DNA of 64,000 nucleotides from Herbinix sp. (GTDB lineage Bacteria > Bacillota > Clostridia > Lachnospirales > Lachnospiraceae), in assembly GCA_029256105.1 (NCBI GenBank), contig JAQSYO010000004.1, positions 62,001-126,000 on the forward strand. The letters run 5' to 3'. The translations under genes and the position numbers were made by a program. Below, piece by piece: positions 1-11,386 of this stretch. Under the pieces are notes generated by a model, which saw only the letters and a list, made by a program, of their open reading frames with translations, was not told the origin of the DNA and did no database searches. Every line of letters starts with the position of its first letter. Position 1 is the first letter of the stretch.

Positions 1-654
1 AGTATCAACTACACGTTGTCCAGTAACTAACGGTTTATCTGGAGACAACTTTTGCTTATATGGTCTACCAATACGTACCGGCCATTTTTGCATTAAAGTA
101 ATATTCACTGTCGTGCCATCACCTTTTTCAAGGACAGCAACGGTATCAAGTACAGTGAAATCACCTTCATTGATTGATTTGATTATACCATTTATTTGAT
201 ATGGAATCATGATTTTCTGTGTAACAATATCAGTTTCCTCAACGGTACCGATAATATCTCCAGCTTCGACTACATCTCCAACTTTTACAGTAGGAATAAA
301 ATGCCACTTTTTATCTCTCTTTAAAGAGGGTATTTCCACACCTCTCTTTAAGTTGGTACCGGTAGCTTCCATGATATCTACTAAAGGACGTTGGATACCA
401 TCGAAGATACTTCCAATAAGTCCAGGTCCCAATTCAACGCTTAAGGGTGTTCCGGTTGACTCAACCGGCTCACCAGGTCCTAAGCCGGAGGTTTCCTCAT
501 ATACCTGAATGGAAGCCTGGTCGCCATGAATTTCAATTATTTCGCCGATCAGTCGTTGATCACTAACACGAACTACGTCAAACATATTCGCATCACGCAT
601 TCCTTCTGCAACAACCAAGGGACCGGCAACTTTCTTTATAGTGCCTTTGCTCAT
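1..654 (-). CDS. ntpA: V-type ATPase subunit A, N-terminal part (cluster 1)
   Basis: Catalytic nucleotide-binding subunit of the V1 head; only the first 218 codons are in the window and the gene runs off the left edge. The visible part carries the beta-barrel and the bulge domain typical of subunit A (PGLIGSIFDGIQRPL near residue 80) and stops at TGQRVVDT, just before the expected P-loop. The ATG at 654-652 has GGAGG eight bases upstream. It follows subunit F in the same direction after a 155-base gap that holds a small hairpin (about 731-753). Subunits B and D would be expected to the left. The identity is secure; intactness of the rest cannot be seen. Confidence 0.95.
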   Translation of the reverse strand, partial: MSKGTIKKVAGPLVVAEGMRDANMFDVVRVSDQRLIGEIIEIHGDQASIQVYEETSGLGPGEPVESTGTPLSVELGPGLIGSIFDGIQRPLVDIMEATGTNLKRGVEIPSLKRDKKWHFIPTVKVGDVVEAGDIIGTVEETDIVTQKIMIPYQINGIIKSINEGDFTVLDTVAVLEKGDGTTVNITLMQKWPVRIGRPYKQKLSPDKPLVTGQRVVDT

Positions 655-809
655 TATTAACCTCCATTTGCAAGATTAAAATCGTTAATATAATAAGGAA
701 TTTCCTATGCCATTCATTATTACATTATCCAAGAACTCAACTTGTTGAATTCTTTCATCACCTGCTTTTTTTGTTATGATAATTTAAAACTCGCTAAGCT
801 TGTTGTTAA

Positions 810-1133
810 TTACACCTCATTATTAAATATTATATCAGATCCAACCGCACGCTCTACGGATTTTTTTACATTTCTCATACCTTTTCCAGTATTGCCTGAC
901 ACACCTGGAATCGGTATAATAGCTGGTAAATAATTCGCTACATAACGGTCAATTTCTAATTCAAGCTCTGTCTGCAAGCTTTCCGTAATATATATGACAG
1001 CATATTCGCCTTCTGCTAAGGTTTTTAAAGTTTTCGCTGCTTCTTCGTGCTCTGTCACCGGATATGTCTCCAGTCCCAAAGCTGCAAACCCATAAATACT
1101 GTCACGCTCTCCTATTACAGCTACCTTATACAT
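810..1133 (-). CDS. ntpG: V-type ATPase subunit F (cluster 1)
   Basis: Small central-stalk subunit that sits with D in the rotor of the V1 sector (NtpG in the Enterococcus hirae naming). It has 107 residues, the usual size. The N-terminus MYKVAVIGERDSIYGF and the IYITE segment near residue 50 are characteristic of the Rossmann-like subunit F fold. The start overlaps the end of subunit C by 8 bases, which suggests translational coupling. It lies between subunit C and subunit A, as in the E. hirae ntp operon. Confidence 0.93.
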   Translation of the reverse strand: MYKVAVIGERDSIYGFAALGLETYPVTEHEEAAKTLKTLAEGEYAVIYITESLQTELELEIDRYVANYLPAIIPIPGVSGNTGKGMRNVKKSVERAVGSDIIFNNEV

Positions 1134-2094
1134 ACATTTCCCTCAATCTTTCCCGGATAGAGTCATCTGATATATCATTTCTCTTACCCGAAAGCAATAT
1201 CCGTACCGTTTTAATCTCATTCTCTCTAGCTAAAATATACGCTGCCAAAGGCGAGATCGTGAACGGGTTATATTTCTGTGGACGTATATGTTTGATAATC
1301 AGATTGTCACTCCAACGTTCAAAAGCGGACGGTGATTCCTTCAAAGCAGAAACTGCATCCGCATAAACAGTGTTTAACAAATACTGATATATTGCCTCCG
1401 CACCTTGTAAGGCAGCAATTGTCAATGAACTTTTATTTAAGCTTTCACATTCCGCGAGAGCCCGTTCAAGGAACTCTTTACCCTTACCTGTCTTACAGCT
1501 TCTGATAGCGATATTAATATTGGCTACGGCTACCTTAAGTTCTGCGTATTGTGAGAATAATTTGTTATTCGATTCCTTACCCTTTTTCAGCATCGTTTCA
1601 AGTGCGGCTTTGTCAATAATTACATCACACAATTGGCTGTCACCGGTATGCATCTGTACCTGATAAGCCTCTTCGGAACATAAACGCATATGTTCAGGAA
1701 GTGCTGTAAAATTATGTGCCTTGACTGCGTTAACAATAACCTCCGGTGCTACAGTTCCTTGTGATATAAAAATATCATTGAAATTCGAATCTGTATACAC
1801 CTGCTTTATAGCTGCTTTTAGATTGTGAAAGTCATTGCTGTACAGAAAGGTATTAAATACGGATAAATCCTCCACCAGTTCGCTAATAAGCTCCCAGGTT
1901 TTTTCCCGTTCTACATAAAGTAACTGTTCCGCATTTTCTTCACCTGATTTACCCCAACCTTTATCGGTAAGTAAACGCAGGCATTCCTTTTCACTTTTGC
2001 AGTTCATTAATTGATCGATATCTGATTTATCCAATAGCGAGTTCTCTTTGGATCGGATCCGTGCAACTGCATATGTGTATTGCTTATCAGCCAT
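1126..2094 (-). CDS. ntpC: V-type ATPase subunit C/d (cluster 1)
   Basis: Socket subunit joining the central stalk to the proteolipid ring (archaeal/bacterial subunit C, eukaryotic d). At 322 residues it is close to the usual length and begins with the typical YAVARIRSKENSLL. It is an alpha-helical protein with no signal peptide or membrane segment. It sits 25 bases after subunit E and overlaps subunit F at its end. Its cluster 2 counterpart (7533-8570) is only distantly similar, so the two clusters are not a recent duplication. Confidence 0.92.
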   Translation of the reverse strand: MADKQYTYAVARIRSKENSLLDKSDIDQLMNCKSEKECLRLLTDKGWGKSGEENAEQLLYVEREKTWELISELVEDLSVFNTFLYSNDFHNLKAAIKQVYTDSNFNDIFISQGTVAPEVIVNAVKAHNFTALPEHMRLCSEEAYQVQMHTGDSQLCDVIIDKAALETMLKKGKESNNKLFSQYAELKVAVANINIAIRSCKTGKGKEFLERALAECESLNKSSLTIAALQGAEAIYQYLLNTVYADAVSALKESPSAFERWSDNLIIKHIRPQKYNPFTISPLAAYILARENEIKTVRILLSGKRNDISDDSIRERLREMYV

Positions 2095-2119
2095 GTCATC
2101 ACCCTCTCTCCAGTCATTT

Positions 2120-2716
2120 CTAATCGAACAGTAATGTGTTTACTTTATCCTGCAGTTCTTCTTTTAATGCACTAAATAATGCATCAAAAGTACAATTTTC
2201 TTCGATATCACCATAAATTAGAAGGAAACCTCCCTCAACTGGTGCGCTTTCCTCTGAAACCGTTAGAGATGCTGCCGGTTTATCTGACAGTGCTTGTTTT
2301 AACTTTGTTTCAAAATCTAGTGATAACCGTTTTTTGTCAACTGCTGAAAAAAGCAACTTGCCCGCTTTATCATGGGCATATTTCTTTACTATTTGAATTA
2401 TAATATCCGTATACTCGGAGTCTGGTAATTTAGCCAATGAATTTCTGGCTTTTGAAATGATGTTGCTGATGATCTGTTGCTTTGTATCAAGGATTGTTTT
2501 CTTTTCTTGTAGTGCTGCTGCAGATTCTGCACGGCTTATTACCGCTTTTATATCAGCTTCGGATTTATCAGCTATTTGAGCACACTTTTTTAAGGCGTCT
2601 TCTTTGGCAGCCTCAAGAATCTCATCGGCCTCCTGTTTTGCCTGAGCAATGACTGTTTCCACTCCTGCCTCGGCATCCGCCTCAATCACTTTCAATATCT
2701 TTTCTAATCCAGTCAT
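2120..2716 (-). CDS. ntpE: V-type ATPase subunit E (cluster 1)
   Basis: Peripheral-stalk subunit that pairs with G/H to hold V1 against Vo. It has 198 residues. The first 100 residues are a charged, Ala/Glu/Lys-rich coiled coil (for example EADEILEAAKEDALKKCAQ), followed by a globular C-terminal domain with the GGFLLIYGDIEENCTF element conserved in the family. It lies 19 bases downstream of the proteolipid gene. The call rests on the family pattern and operon position. Confidence 0.92.
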   Translation of the reverse strand: MTGLEKILKVIEADAEAGVETVIAQAKQEADEILEAAKEDALKKCAQIADKSEADIKAVISRAESAAALQEKKTILDTKQQIISNIISKARNSLAKLPDSEYTDIIIQIVKKYAHDKAGKLLFSAVDKKRLSLDFETKLKQALSDKPAASLTVSEESAPVEGGFLLIYGDIEENCTFDALFSALKEELQDKVNTLLFD

Positions 2717-2735
2717 AGCTTAACTCTCCTAACTG

Positions 2736-5226
<2,491 letters not shown>

Positions 5227-5284
5227 AACTAATACACCTCCCTCGCTTTCTTAATAGTCGTAAATTTTTGTCGATAATACAATG

Positions 5285-5596
5285 TCATTTAATAACAGTT
5301 GAGAGAACAAAATCTATTACAGTCTCTTCCTTTCTCTGTGCCATTTCTTTCATTAAAAGGACTTCGCTTTCAGCTTTTAACTTAATAGCTTCCATCATTT
5401 CAATGCCTCGCTCATTTGCTAATACCAAATTACGTTCCGCTTTTTCTAGGGCTTCCTTTGTCATAGAAGTAATCATAGTCTTCGCTTTCAACTGTGCTTC
5501 AGAAAGAATTGTATCTTTTTTCTGTATTGCTTCTCTTTCCATCTGCGCAGCGTTTAACTCTGCTTGGCGAACAGCTTGTACTGTTTCTTTTGCCAT
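5285..5596 (-). CDS. ntpF: V-type ATPase peripheral-stalk subunit G/H (cluster 1)
   Basis: First gene of the operon, 103 residues, almost entirely charged coiled coil (AELNAAQMEREAIQKKD and onward), matching the NtpF/G/H stalk subunit that pairs with E. The ATG is preceded by GGAGGTGAGTGA. A strong promoter lies 50 to 80 bases upstream. Coiled-coil sequence alone is weakly diagnostic; position at the head of an operon in the order F-I-K-E-C-G-A, identical to E. hirae ntp, makes the call firm. Confidence 0.85.
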   Translation of the reverse strand: MAKETVQAVRQAELNAAQMEREAIQKKDTILSEAQLKAKTMITSMTKEALEKAERNLVLANERGIEMMEAIKLKAESEVLLMKEMAQRKEETVIDFVLSTVIK

Positions 5597-5645
5597 TCAC
5601 TCACCTCCAAAATACATGATATTGGTAATAATGTATAACAAAATG

Positions 5646-5674
5646 ATTATAACTGATAATAATATAATATTCAA
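5646..5674 (-). promoter_or_regulatory. Sigma-A-type promoter of V-ATPase operon 1
   Basis: On the minus strand, TTGAAT (5674-5669) and TATAAT (5651-5646) are separated by exactly 17 bases. This places the start of transcription about 45 bases before the first gene, ntpF. Seen directly; activity is inferred. Confidence 0.75.
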
Positions 5675-5799
5675 CATCTTATCATTATTTATCACGTTTT
5701 TTTCGTCATTTTGACTATATTTTTTTAACTTCCTTGAATTATTGAGTTCACACATCAATTTTTAAGCAAATTACTTTAATTGTTTATACATTTTGTAAA

Positions 5800-5862
5800 A
5801 TAAAAAAGCATTTCTAATCATTGTATGTTGTATCAACATCAATCAGAAGAAATGCTTTTATC
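5800..5862 (-). terminator. Intrinsic terminator, possibly bidirectional
   Basis: A 12-base stem (5804-5815 with 5848-5859) closes a loop containing a second small TGTTG/CAACA hairpin. On the minus strand the stem is followed by TTTTTTATTTT, and on the plus strand by TTTTATCTTTTT. It lies downstream of the decayed LacI-type gene and upstream of the ntp promoter, so it insulates the ntp operon. Confidence 0.75.
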
Positions 5863-6199
5863 TTTTTGTTTACCAAATTTACCTTTTACACTACCAATTG
5901 CGAACTTGGCACCGATTATCTTAAAGAGCTCATGTTTGTATGTATTTAATAACTCCCCGTCATCCTATATCTTTACAAGTTTTAAACTCTACAAGTAACC
6001 GTAACCTTTCCTATTTAATAGGAATAAAAACTTCTTTCTTGCTTAATTTACCCCTCCTTTTCTTAAACTATTACTTTCTTAGCCTTAGTTGACTTACATA
6101 CTTTCCGATAATTACTTTTCCTTCTACAAACATCTTCTCGATAATTGACGCCCTTGAATTTTAGTTATAGGAATCAATTTTCGGTAGCTCCTCTCCCCA
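5863..6199. other. Non-coding spacer
   Basis: No open frame with a plausible ribosome binding site is present. It may contain the eroded 3' end of the LacI-type pseudogene that follows, but no LacI motif can be recognised here. Confidence 0.5.
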
Positions 6200-6640
6200 G
6201 AGCTCCGGAGTCCTGTTGTAAAGTCATCAATTAGTTCCAGTACTTGAAGATAATAATACAAGTAATCACTACTCCATCCATACCATGGTATTTTCTGAGT
6301 TCATAATAGAACATGTTTTTTGTCCTGTATGTCTGCAGATAAATATTATATTATAACCGCTTCACCCTTCTCAACCTTAAACCAACCATAACTTTGGTAA
6401 AATATTCATGTGTTAATCCGTTTTGTGCTTCTTCCACGAATAAATGTTCCCAAGTGCTAGGTACGATAGATTTTAAGACTTAGACGGAAGAATACGGGAA
6501 GTAGCCCATCTCTTTCGCAACTCTTCTTACATTTTCTATGGCAGCCTGTGTTATATCATTATAATCATATAACGATTTGTTTACAGCGATTATCCGAAAA
6601 CACACATATGATTGAAACGTCTTCAATAGAAACCTCGTGT
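6200..6640 (-). pseudogene. Decayed LacI-family transcription regulator
   Basis: Pieces of one LacI-family protein can be followed in shifting frames. An AAGGAG site at 6648-6643 is followed by VSIEDV..IICVFS (start of the DNA-binding helix-turn-helix). After a frame change comes NKSLYDYNDITQAAIENV and RRVAKEMGYFPYSS (rest of the headpiece and hinge). After an in-frame stop come LFVEEAQNGLTHEYFTKVM, then YNIYLQ, then YHGMDGVVITC and VLELID, which match the first half of the sugar-binding domain. Stops and at least two frameshifts break it, and the C-terminal half is unrecognisable. It lies between the two V-ATPase promoters. The family is clear; the former target is unknown. Confidence 0.75.
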
Positions 6641-6986
6641 AACTCCTTATACTTATATATTTTATCGGATATACACTTAAACGTTTTCTTATTATTACAT
6701 TTAGCACATTATACAATCATACTTAATTATTTTTCCTTTATATATAATATATTACCATATTTATTTAATAATTTTAATTAATTTCAAATATCTCACTGTC
6801 ATAATGTATATTATTTGAATTATGTACTGTTTATTTACTCAATTTATCTTAAACCTTTTCGGAAATTAATGCAAGTGATTTTTACTTTTTTTATCAAAAA
6901 TCACTTAATCGTTTTCTTTGGGTGATTTATATAACATTTTTTATATATTAGTTCATATTTTTACTCTAAATTGTACATATTCACTA
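6641..6986. other. AT-rich spacer
   Basis: Very AT-rich. No gene or clear RNA structure is seen; it separates the regulator remnant from the promoter of V-ATPase operon 2. Confidence 0.5.
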
Positions 6987-7014
6987 TTGCAATTCATTCA
7001 AAACGATGTATTAT
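6987..7014 (+). promoter_or_regulatory. Probable promoter of V-ATPase operon 2
   Basis: TTGCAA (6987-6992) and TATTAT (7009-7014) are spaced by 16 bases, about 38 bases before the ATG of the first gene. The -35 is a four-of-six match, so confidence is moderate. Confidence 0.5.
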
Positions 7015-7051
7015 TATCATGTATAATTGTCGATTGATAGGAGGTCAAGGT

Positions 7052-7363
7052 ATGGAGAAAGTTATTAGTCTTTTGTTTGATATAGAAAGAAAAGCAAATC
7101 AAATCATTGAACGCGCTAACGATGAAAAGAACGAACTATATGAAGAAAACGAAAAGACTATTGCTCAGATGGAAGCCAGTATTGCGGAAGAAAATAATTT
7201 AAAAATTAATGCAATCATGGAGCAGGCTGAAAAGGAATTAGAGCAAGAAAAAAAACAGTTAATTGAAAGTAGTGATAAGCAACTAAAAGATCTTGAGAGT
7301 AATTATAAGCAGAATCATGATGCTTTGGTAAACAAAGTATTTCAAACCATAATTCATATATAA
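7052..7363 (+). CDS. V-type ATPase stalk subunit G/H-like coiled-coil protein (cluster 2)
   Basis: A 103-residue protein beginning MEKVISLLFDIERKANQI, almost wholly Glu/Lys/Gln-rich coiled coil, and the same length as the first gene of cluster 1. The ATG at 7052 is chosen because GGAGGTC lies just upstream; a longer frame exists but has no binding site. It heads the second V-ATPase operon, followed after 169 bases by subunit C. It should pair with subunit E in the peripheral stalk. The function is inferred from position and coiled-coil character. Confidence 0.75.
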   Translation: MEKVISLLFDIERKANQIIERANDEKNELYEENEKTIAQMEASIAEENNLKINAIMEQAEKELEQEKKQLIESSDKQLKDLESNYKQNHDALVNKVFQTIIHI

Positions 7364-7532
7364 TCATCTTAAATATTGTGAAAAAAAAGTCAATCAATAT
7401 TTATATCTCACAATTCATCCATTCATTCATTAACTCTTGGATATTTAATATTATTTTTTAATTAAATAAACCGAAAATTTATCTTTTCACATTTAAAATT
7501 AGCCCGTTAAAATCGGGTATCTGGAGGTTGCA

Positions 7533-8570
7533 ATGGATTCTACTCTTTCTTATAGTGGTATTAATACAAAAGTTAAAGCCATGAGTCCAAAACTCATCAG
7601 TCGAGATGACTTTCAGAAAATATCGAACATTGAAACCGTTGCTGACTTTATAGCCTATTTAAAGAAGCATCCCGGTTATGGTGAGTTATTTCAGAAATAT
7701 GATGAGCGTGAGATTCACCGCGATGAAGCGGAACGCGTATTTATCAACGGACTTTATATGGATTACACAAAAATCTATCGTTTTGCTAATGATGGACAAC
7801 GACAGGATTTGGAGTTAATCTTCTTCCGTTACGAAATTAATGTACTAAAAGCCTGTATCCGACTAGTTCATAATCATGAAAACGAAATTGATTTATCAGT
7901 ATTCCTTCCATTTTTCAGTAAGCATTCTCAGATTAATGTAGCTGCACTATCTTCTTCACGGTCGATAGATGAATACATTCTTAACTTAAAAGGAACTGAG
8001 TATTATGACATGTTAGCAAAATTGCATAATAAGACGGGTTTAACTCCTTTTGATTATGAAATGACCTTGGATGTATACTACTTTACAAAGTCCTGGAGAT
8101 TGAAAGAAACACTTTTGAGTGGAAATAGTAAAAAAGCATTTACCCAGCGGATGGGAACAGAAATTGATTTACTTAATATTATGTGGATTTATCGTTCGAA
8201 AAAGATGTATGATATGGGTACTGCTGAAATCTTAACCTATTTAATACCGGTTAATTATAAACTAACTATATCACAGTTAACTAAATTGGTCGGAGCTGTT
8301 ACTATTGATGAGTTTTTAAATTTACTTAGTACTACACGCTATAAATCTTTCATTCCTCATTTGAAAAATGGTACCATGGAATATGAGTATACTAGAAGAA
8401 TAAATAAGATTTTTTTATTTAATATGACTCGTTATCCCGCTTCCATGGCTATTGTTAATTATTATCTTTTCCGCAAGGATATGGAAATAAGTCAGTTAAC
8501 TTCTGCGTTGGAATGTATCCGATACGGTTTAGATCAAAAGAATAGGCAGGATTATATTTTACAATTATAG
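7533..8570 (+). CDS. atpC: V-type ATPase subunit C/d (cluster 2)
   Basis: Helical socket subunit linking the rotor shaft to the membrane ring, 345 residues. The N-terminal SYSGINTKVKAMSPKLIS and IYRFANDGQRQDLELIFFRYE around residue 90 are typical of this family. GGAGG precedes the ATG. It lies 17 bases before subunit I. It is divergent from the cluster 1 subunit C and belongs to the variant found in the second V-ATPase type of some Clostridia. Confidence 0.88.
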   Translation: MDSTLSYSGINTKVKAMSPKLISRDDFQKISNIETVADFIAYLKKHPGYGELFQKYDEREIHRDEAERVFINGLYMDYTKIYRFANDGQRQDLELIFFRYEINVLKACIRLVHNHENEIDLSVFLPFFSKHSQINVAALSSSRSIDEYILNLKGTEYYDMLAKLHNKTGLTPFDYEMTLDVYYFTKSWRLKETLLSGNSKKAFTQRMGTEIDLLNIMWIYRSKKMYDMGTAEILTYLIPVNYKLTISQLTKLVGAVTIDEFLNLLSTTRYKSFIPHLKNGTMEYEYTRRINKIFLFNMTRYPASMAIVNYYLFRKDMEISQLTSALECIRYGLDQKNRQDYILQL

Positions 8571-8587
8571 AACTGGAGGTGTGAAAA

Positions 8588-10489
8588 ATGATTGAGAAAA
8601 TGAGGTTTCTCAGTATAACCGGACCAAAGAACGACTTTGACCGGGTTGTAAATAAGTATCTAACCAAATATGATATTCATTTGGAGAATGCTCTAACAGA
8701 GCTAAGTACCTCCTATAACTTAAAGCCTTTTGTTGAGATTAACCCGTATAAGGAATTAATCACCAGATCAGAAGATTTAGTAAAAAAACTAGATCATGTT
8801 GATATTGCGACAGGTGCTATGATGTCCGCAGAGCAAGCAGCTAACGTTATTAATGCAGCCTATGCTACTCTATCGGATTTAAATGTAAAAAAACATGAAC
8901 TAAAAAATCAGAGACATGAATTAAATGATTTATTAATACAGATTGAACATTTCCGACATTTGGAATATGATGTTCATAAAATAATTGATTTAAAATTTAT
9001 TAAATTCCGTTTCGGTAAGGTACCTCATGAATTCTATACCCGCTTTTCAAAATCTGTTTATGATAATTTAACAACCGTTTTTTATGAATGTGAACGGGAC
9101 CGGGATTATGTTTGGGGTGTATATTTTGTTCCAGCGGTAGATTCCGTTAAAATTGATGCAATTTATGCTTCTCTTCATTTTGAAAGAGTTAAATTACCGG
9201 ATGCCTATGAAGGTACTCCAGAGGAATCGTTTAATTCAATAATCGCTAAGATAGCTGAGATTAATATCGAATTAGATGGAATTTACGCAGTTATTAAGGA
9301 AAGACTCAATAGTGTGGCAGATGAATTAGCTCTTGCTCACAACACCGTATCCATATTATCCAGTAATTTTGAAGTTCGTAAATTGGCTGCCTGTACGAGA
9401 GAAAAGGGAAAAAGCGATGTCTTCTATATTATATGCGGTTGGATTGCGGAAAAAGATTCACATGCTCTATTGAAAGAGGCTGAAACAGACAATTTAGTTT
9501 ATTGTGTTTGTGATGACGGACAACTTGACGATGATAAAAAACCACCGACAAAATTAAAGAATATTAAATTATTTAAACCATTTGAAATGTTCATTAAAAT
9601 GTACGGTCTCCCTGCCTATAATGAAATTGATCCAACCTCATTCGTTGCAATTACCTATTCCATTATCTTCGGCATCATGTTTGGAGATGTTGGTCAGGGA
9701 CTCTTTCTTGTTGTTGGCGGTGCTCTCCTTTACAAGCTTAAGAAAATGAGTATTGCAGCAATCATTTCCCTAGCCGGTGTGTTCTCCACTATCTTTGGAG
9801 TTTTATATGGAAGCGTATTTGGATTTGAGGATTGGATAAATCCTGTCTGGCTTTCACCTAGAGAGAATGTTATGACTATGTTATTAACTGCAGTCGGATT
9901 TGGTGTTTTTCTTATTTTAATTGCTATGTTCATTAATATTGTGAATAGTATTAAGGCAAAGGATTGGGGAAAAGTGCTTTTTGATACAAATGGAGTAGCC
10001 GGATTGTTGTTCTACGGCGCTTTGATTACCAGTGTAGTATTAGTTTTTACAGGTCATGCTTTACCTGGTGCTATTATAATGTTTATCTTTTTTGCAATAC
10101 CGTTATTACTTATATTCTTCAAAGAACCATTGACTCATATCATTGAGAAGAAATCAAGGATCTTTCCAGAACACAAAGCAATGTTTTTCCTAGAATCTTT
10201 CTTTGAGTTATTTGAAGTATTATTAAGCTATTTAACCAATACAATCTCCTTTCTCCGTGTCGGCGCATTTGCATTAAGCCATGCGGCAATGATGGGTGTT
10301 GTAATGCTCTTATCCGGAGCAGGAACTGATAGCCCTAATCTTATAGTGATTATCCTAGGTAATATTATCGTAGCTGCTATGGAGGGGTTAATTGTTGGTA
10401 TCCAGGTACTTCGTTTGGAGTATTATGAGATGTTCAGCCGTTTTTACAAAGGTTCCGGAAAAGAATTTAAGCCTTATAAAGGCAAATAA
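8588..10489 (+). CDS. atpI: V-type ATPase subunit I/a (cluster 2)
   Basis: Stator subunit with 633 residues: a cytoplasmic arm of about 340 residues, then some seven membrane helices. The conserved FGIMFGDVGQGL (first helix of the membrane part), TNTISFLRVGAFALSHAAMM (with the ring-facing Arg) and EGLIVGIQVLRLEYYEMFSR near the C-terminus are present. GGAGGTG precedes the ATG. The last motif is the LRLEYYE form usual in A/V-type subunit I; cluster 1 has NRLQYVEFF here. Confidence 0.93.
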   Translation: MIEKMRFLSITGPKNDFDRVVNKYLTKYDIHLENALTELSTSYNLKPFVEINPYKELITRSEDLVKKLDHVDIATGAMMSAEQAANVINAAYATLSDLNVKKHELKNQRHELNDLLIQIEHFRHLEYDVHKIIDLKFIKFRFGKVPHEFYTRFSKSVYDNLTTVFYECERDRDYVWGVYFVPAVDSVKIDAIYASLHFERVKLPDAYEGTPEESFNSIIAKIAEINIELDGIYAVIKERLNSVADELALAHNTVSILSSNFEVRKLAACTREKGKSDVFYIICGWIAEKDSHALLKEAETDNLVYCVCDDGQLDDDKKPPTKLKNIKLFKPFEMFIKMYGLPAYNEIDPTSFVAITYSIIFGIMFGDVGQGLFLVVGGALLYKLKKMSIAAIISLAGVFSTIFGVLYGSVFGFEDWINPVWLSPRENVMTMLLTAVGFGVFLILIAMFINIVNSIKAKDWGKVLFDTNGVAGLLFYGALITSVVLVFTGHALPGAIIMFIFFAIPLLLIFFKEPLTHIIEKKSRIFPEHKAMFFLESFFELFEVLLSYLTNTISFLRVGAFALSHAAMMGVVMLLSGAGTDSPNLIVIILGNIIVAAMEGLIVGIQVLRLEYYEMFSRFYKGSGKEFKPYKGK

Positions 10490-10551
10490 AGAAAATCTGT
10501 TATACAAATTAAATTAAAAATTATTTAATCAAACTTTAGGAGGAAATTATC

Positions 10552-10974
10552 ATGGCAACTAAAATTATTATCATTATTACTTTATTATTAAGCATCATCA
10601 TTCCTTTTGGATCATTCCTTTTCTCTAAGAAAAGTAAGGGTGGTTTAAAAGCATCTATCGGATTTAATGTATTTCTGTTTTTTGGCACCTTAGTAATTGC
10701 AAATGTATTAATGTTCAATGGCAAAGTATCTGCTGCTGAAACTACAGCAGCTGTAGCAAATACGACAGACAGCTGGAGATATATCGCAGCTGCTCTTTCC
10801 ACTGGTTTATCCTGTATTGGTGGTGGTATTGCGGTAGCTTCTGCTGCTTCTGCTGCTTTAGGTGCAATCAGTGAGGATGCTTCCATCATGGGTAAGTCCT
10901 TAATCTTTGTAGCTCTTGCAGAAGGTATTGCACTTTACGGTTTGATTGTATCCTTTACCATCTTAGGAGCTTAA
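10552..10974 (+). CDS. atpK: V-type ATPase proteolipid subunit K, variant ion site (cluster 2)
   Basis: Rotor-ring subunit with 140 residues and four hydrophobic segments (about 4-24, 37-55, 78-105, 115-138). Only the last hairpin carries an ion-binding carboxylate, Glu124 in VALAEGIALYG. The Na+ ligand set of cluster 1 (LPGTQGIYG and the Gln of helix 3) is absent; helix 3 is instead GGGIAVASAASAALGAI. Residues 1-60 look like a degenerate hairpin or signal-like leader with a VSA-AE junction at 59-63. A single carboxylate per protein and no Gln ligand point to H+ rather than Na+, by inference only. AGGAGG precedes the ATG. Confidence 0.88.
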   Translation: MATKIIIIITLLLSIIIPFGSFLFSKKSKGGLKASIGFNVFLFFGTLVIANVLMFNGKVSAAETTAAVANTTDSWRYIAAALSTGLSCIGGGIAVASAASAALGAISEDASIMGKSLIFVALAEGIALYGLIVSFTILGA

Positions 10975-10984
10975 TTTGGAGGTA

Positions 10985-11063
10985 GCGTGATAAAAATTAT
11001 CACGCAGTAAAAGACACACTGTGTCTTTTACAATCATTTGAGTACGTGCTTAAAGCACGTACT
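10985..11063 (+). other. Three consecutive hairpins between subunits K and F
   Basis: Perfect stems of 9 bp (10985-10993 with 10997-11005), 11 bp (11007-11017 with 11021-11031) and 10 bp (11041-11050 with 11054-11063) follow one another with almost no gap. The sequence GGAGGTAGCGT occurs both before the array (10979-10989) and after it, where it is the binding site of subunit F. None is followed by a T-run, so they are not typical terminators. They probably shape mRNA stability. Confidence 0.75.
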
Positions 11064-11077
11064 TCGGAGGTAGCGTT

Positions 11078-11386
11078 ATGCGTATGTATCTTATCAGCGA
11101 TAATGTTGATACTTTTACCGGTATGAAACTAGCAGGTGTAAGCGGTGTTGTAGTCCATACAAAGCCGGAATTAAAGGATGAATTGGAAAAAGTGCTTACA
11201 GATAAGACGATAGGCATTATTCTTATTACAGAAAAGTTAAGCAATATGTTCCCCGATATAATCAATGATGTAAAACTTAACAGAAGAATTCCTTTAATTG
11301 TAGAAATCCCGGACAGACATGGGACCGGTCGTAAACCGGATTTTATTACCTCCTATGTAAATGAAGCCATTGGTCTGAAATTATAA
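11078..11386 (+). CDS. atpF: V-type ATPase subunit F (cluster 2)
   Basis: Central-stalk subunit of 102 residues, beginning MRMYLISDNVDTFTGMKLAG, with the GIILITEKL beta-strand and helix near residue 50 that typify the family. GGAGG lies seven bases before the ATG. Here F precedes E and A, unlike cluster 1 where F follows C, so the gene orders differ. Confidence 0.9.
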   Translation: MRMYLISDNVDTFTGMKLAGVSGVVVHTKPELKDELEKVLTDKTIGIILITEKLSNMFPDIINDVKLNRRIPLIVEIPDRHGTGRKPDFITSYVNEAIGLKL

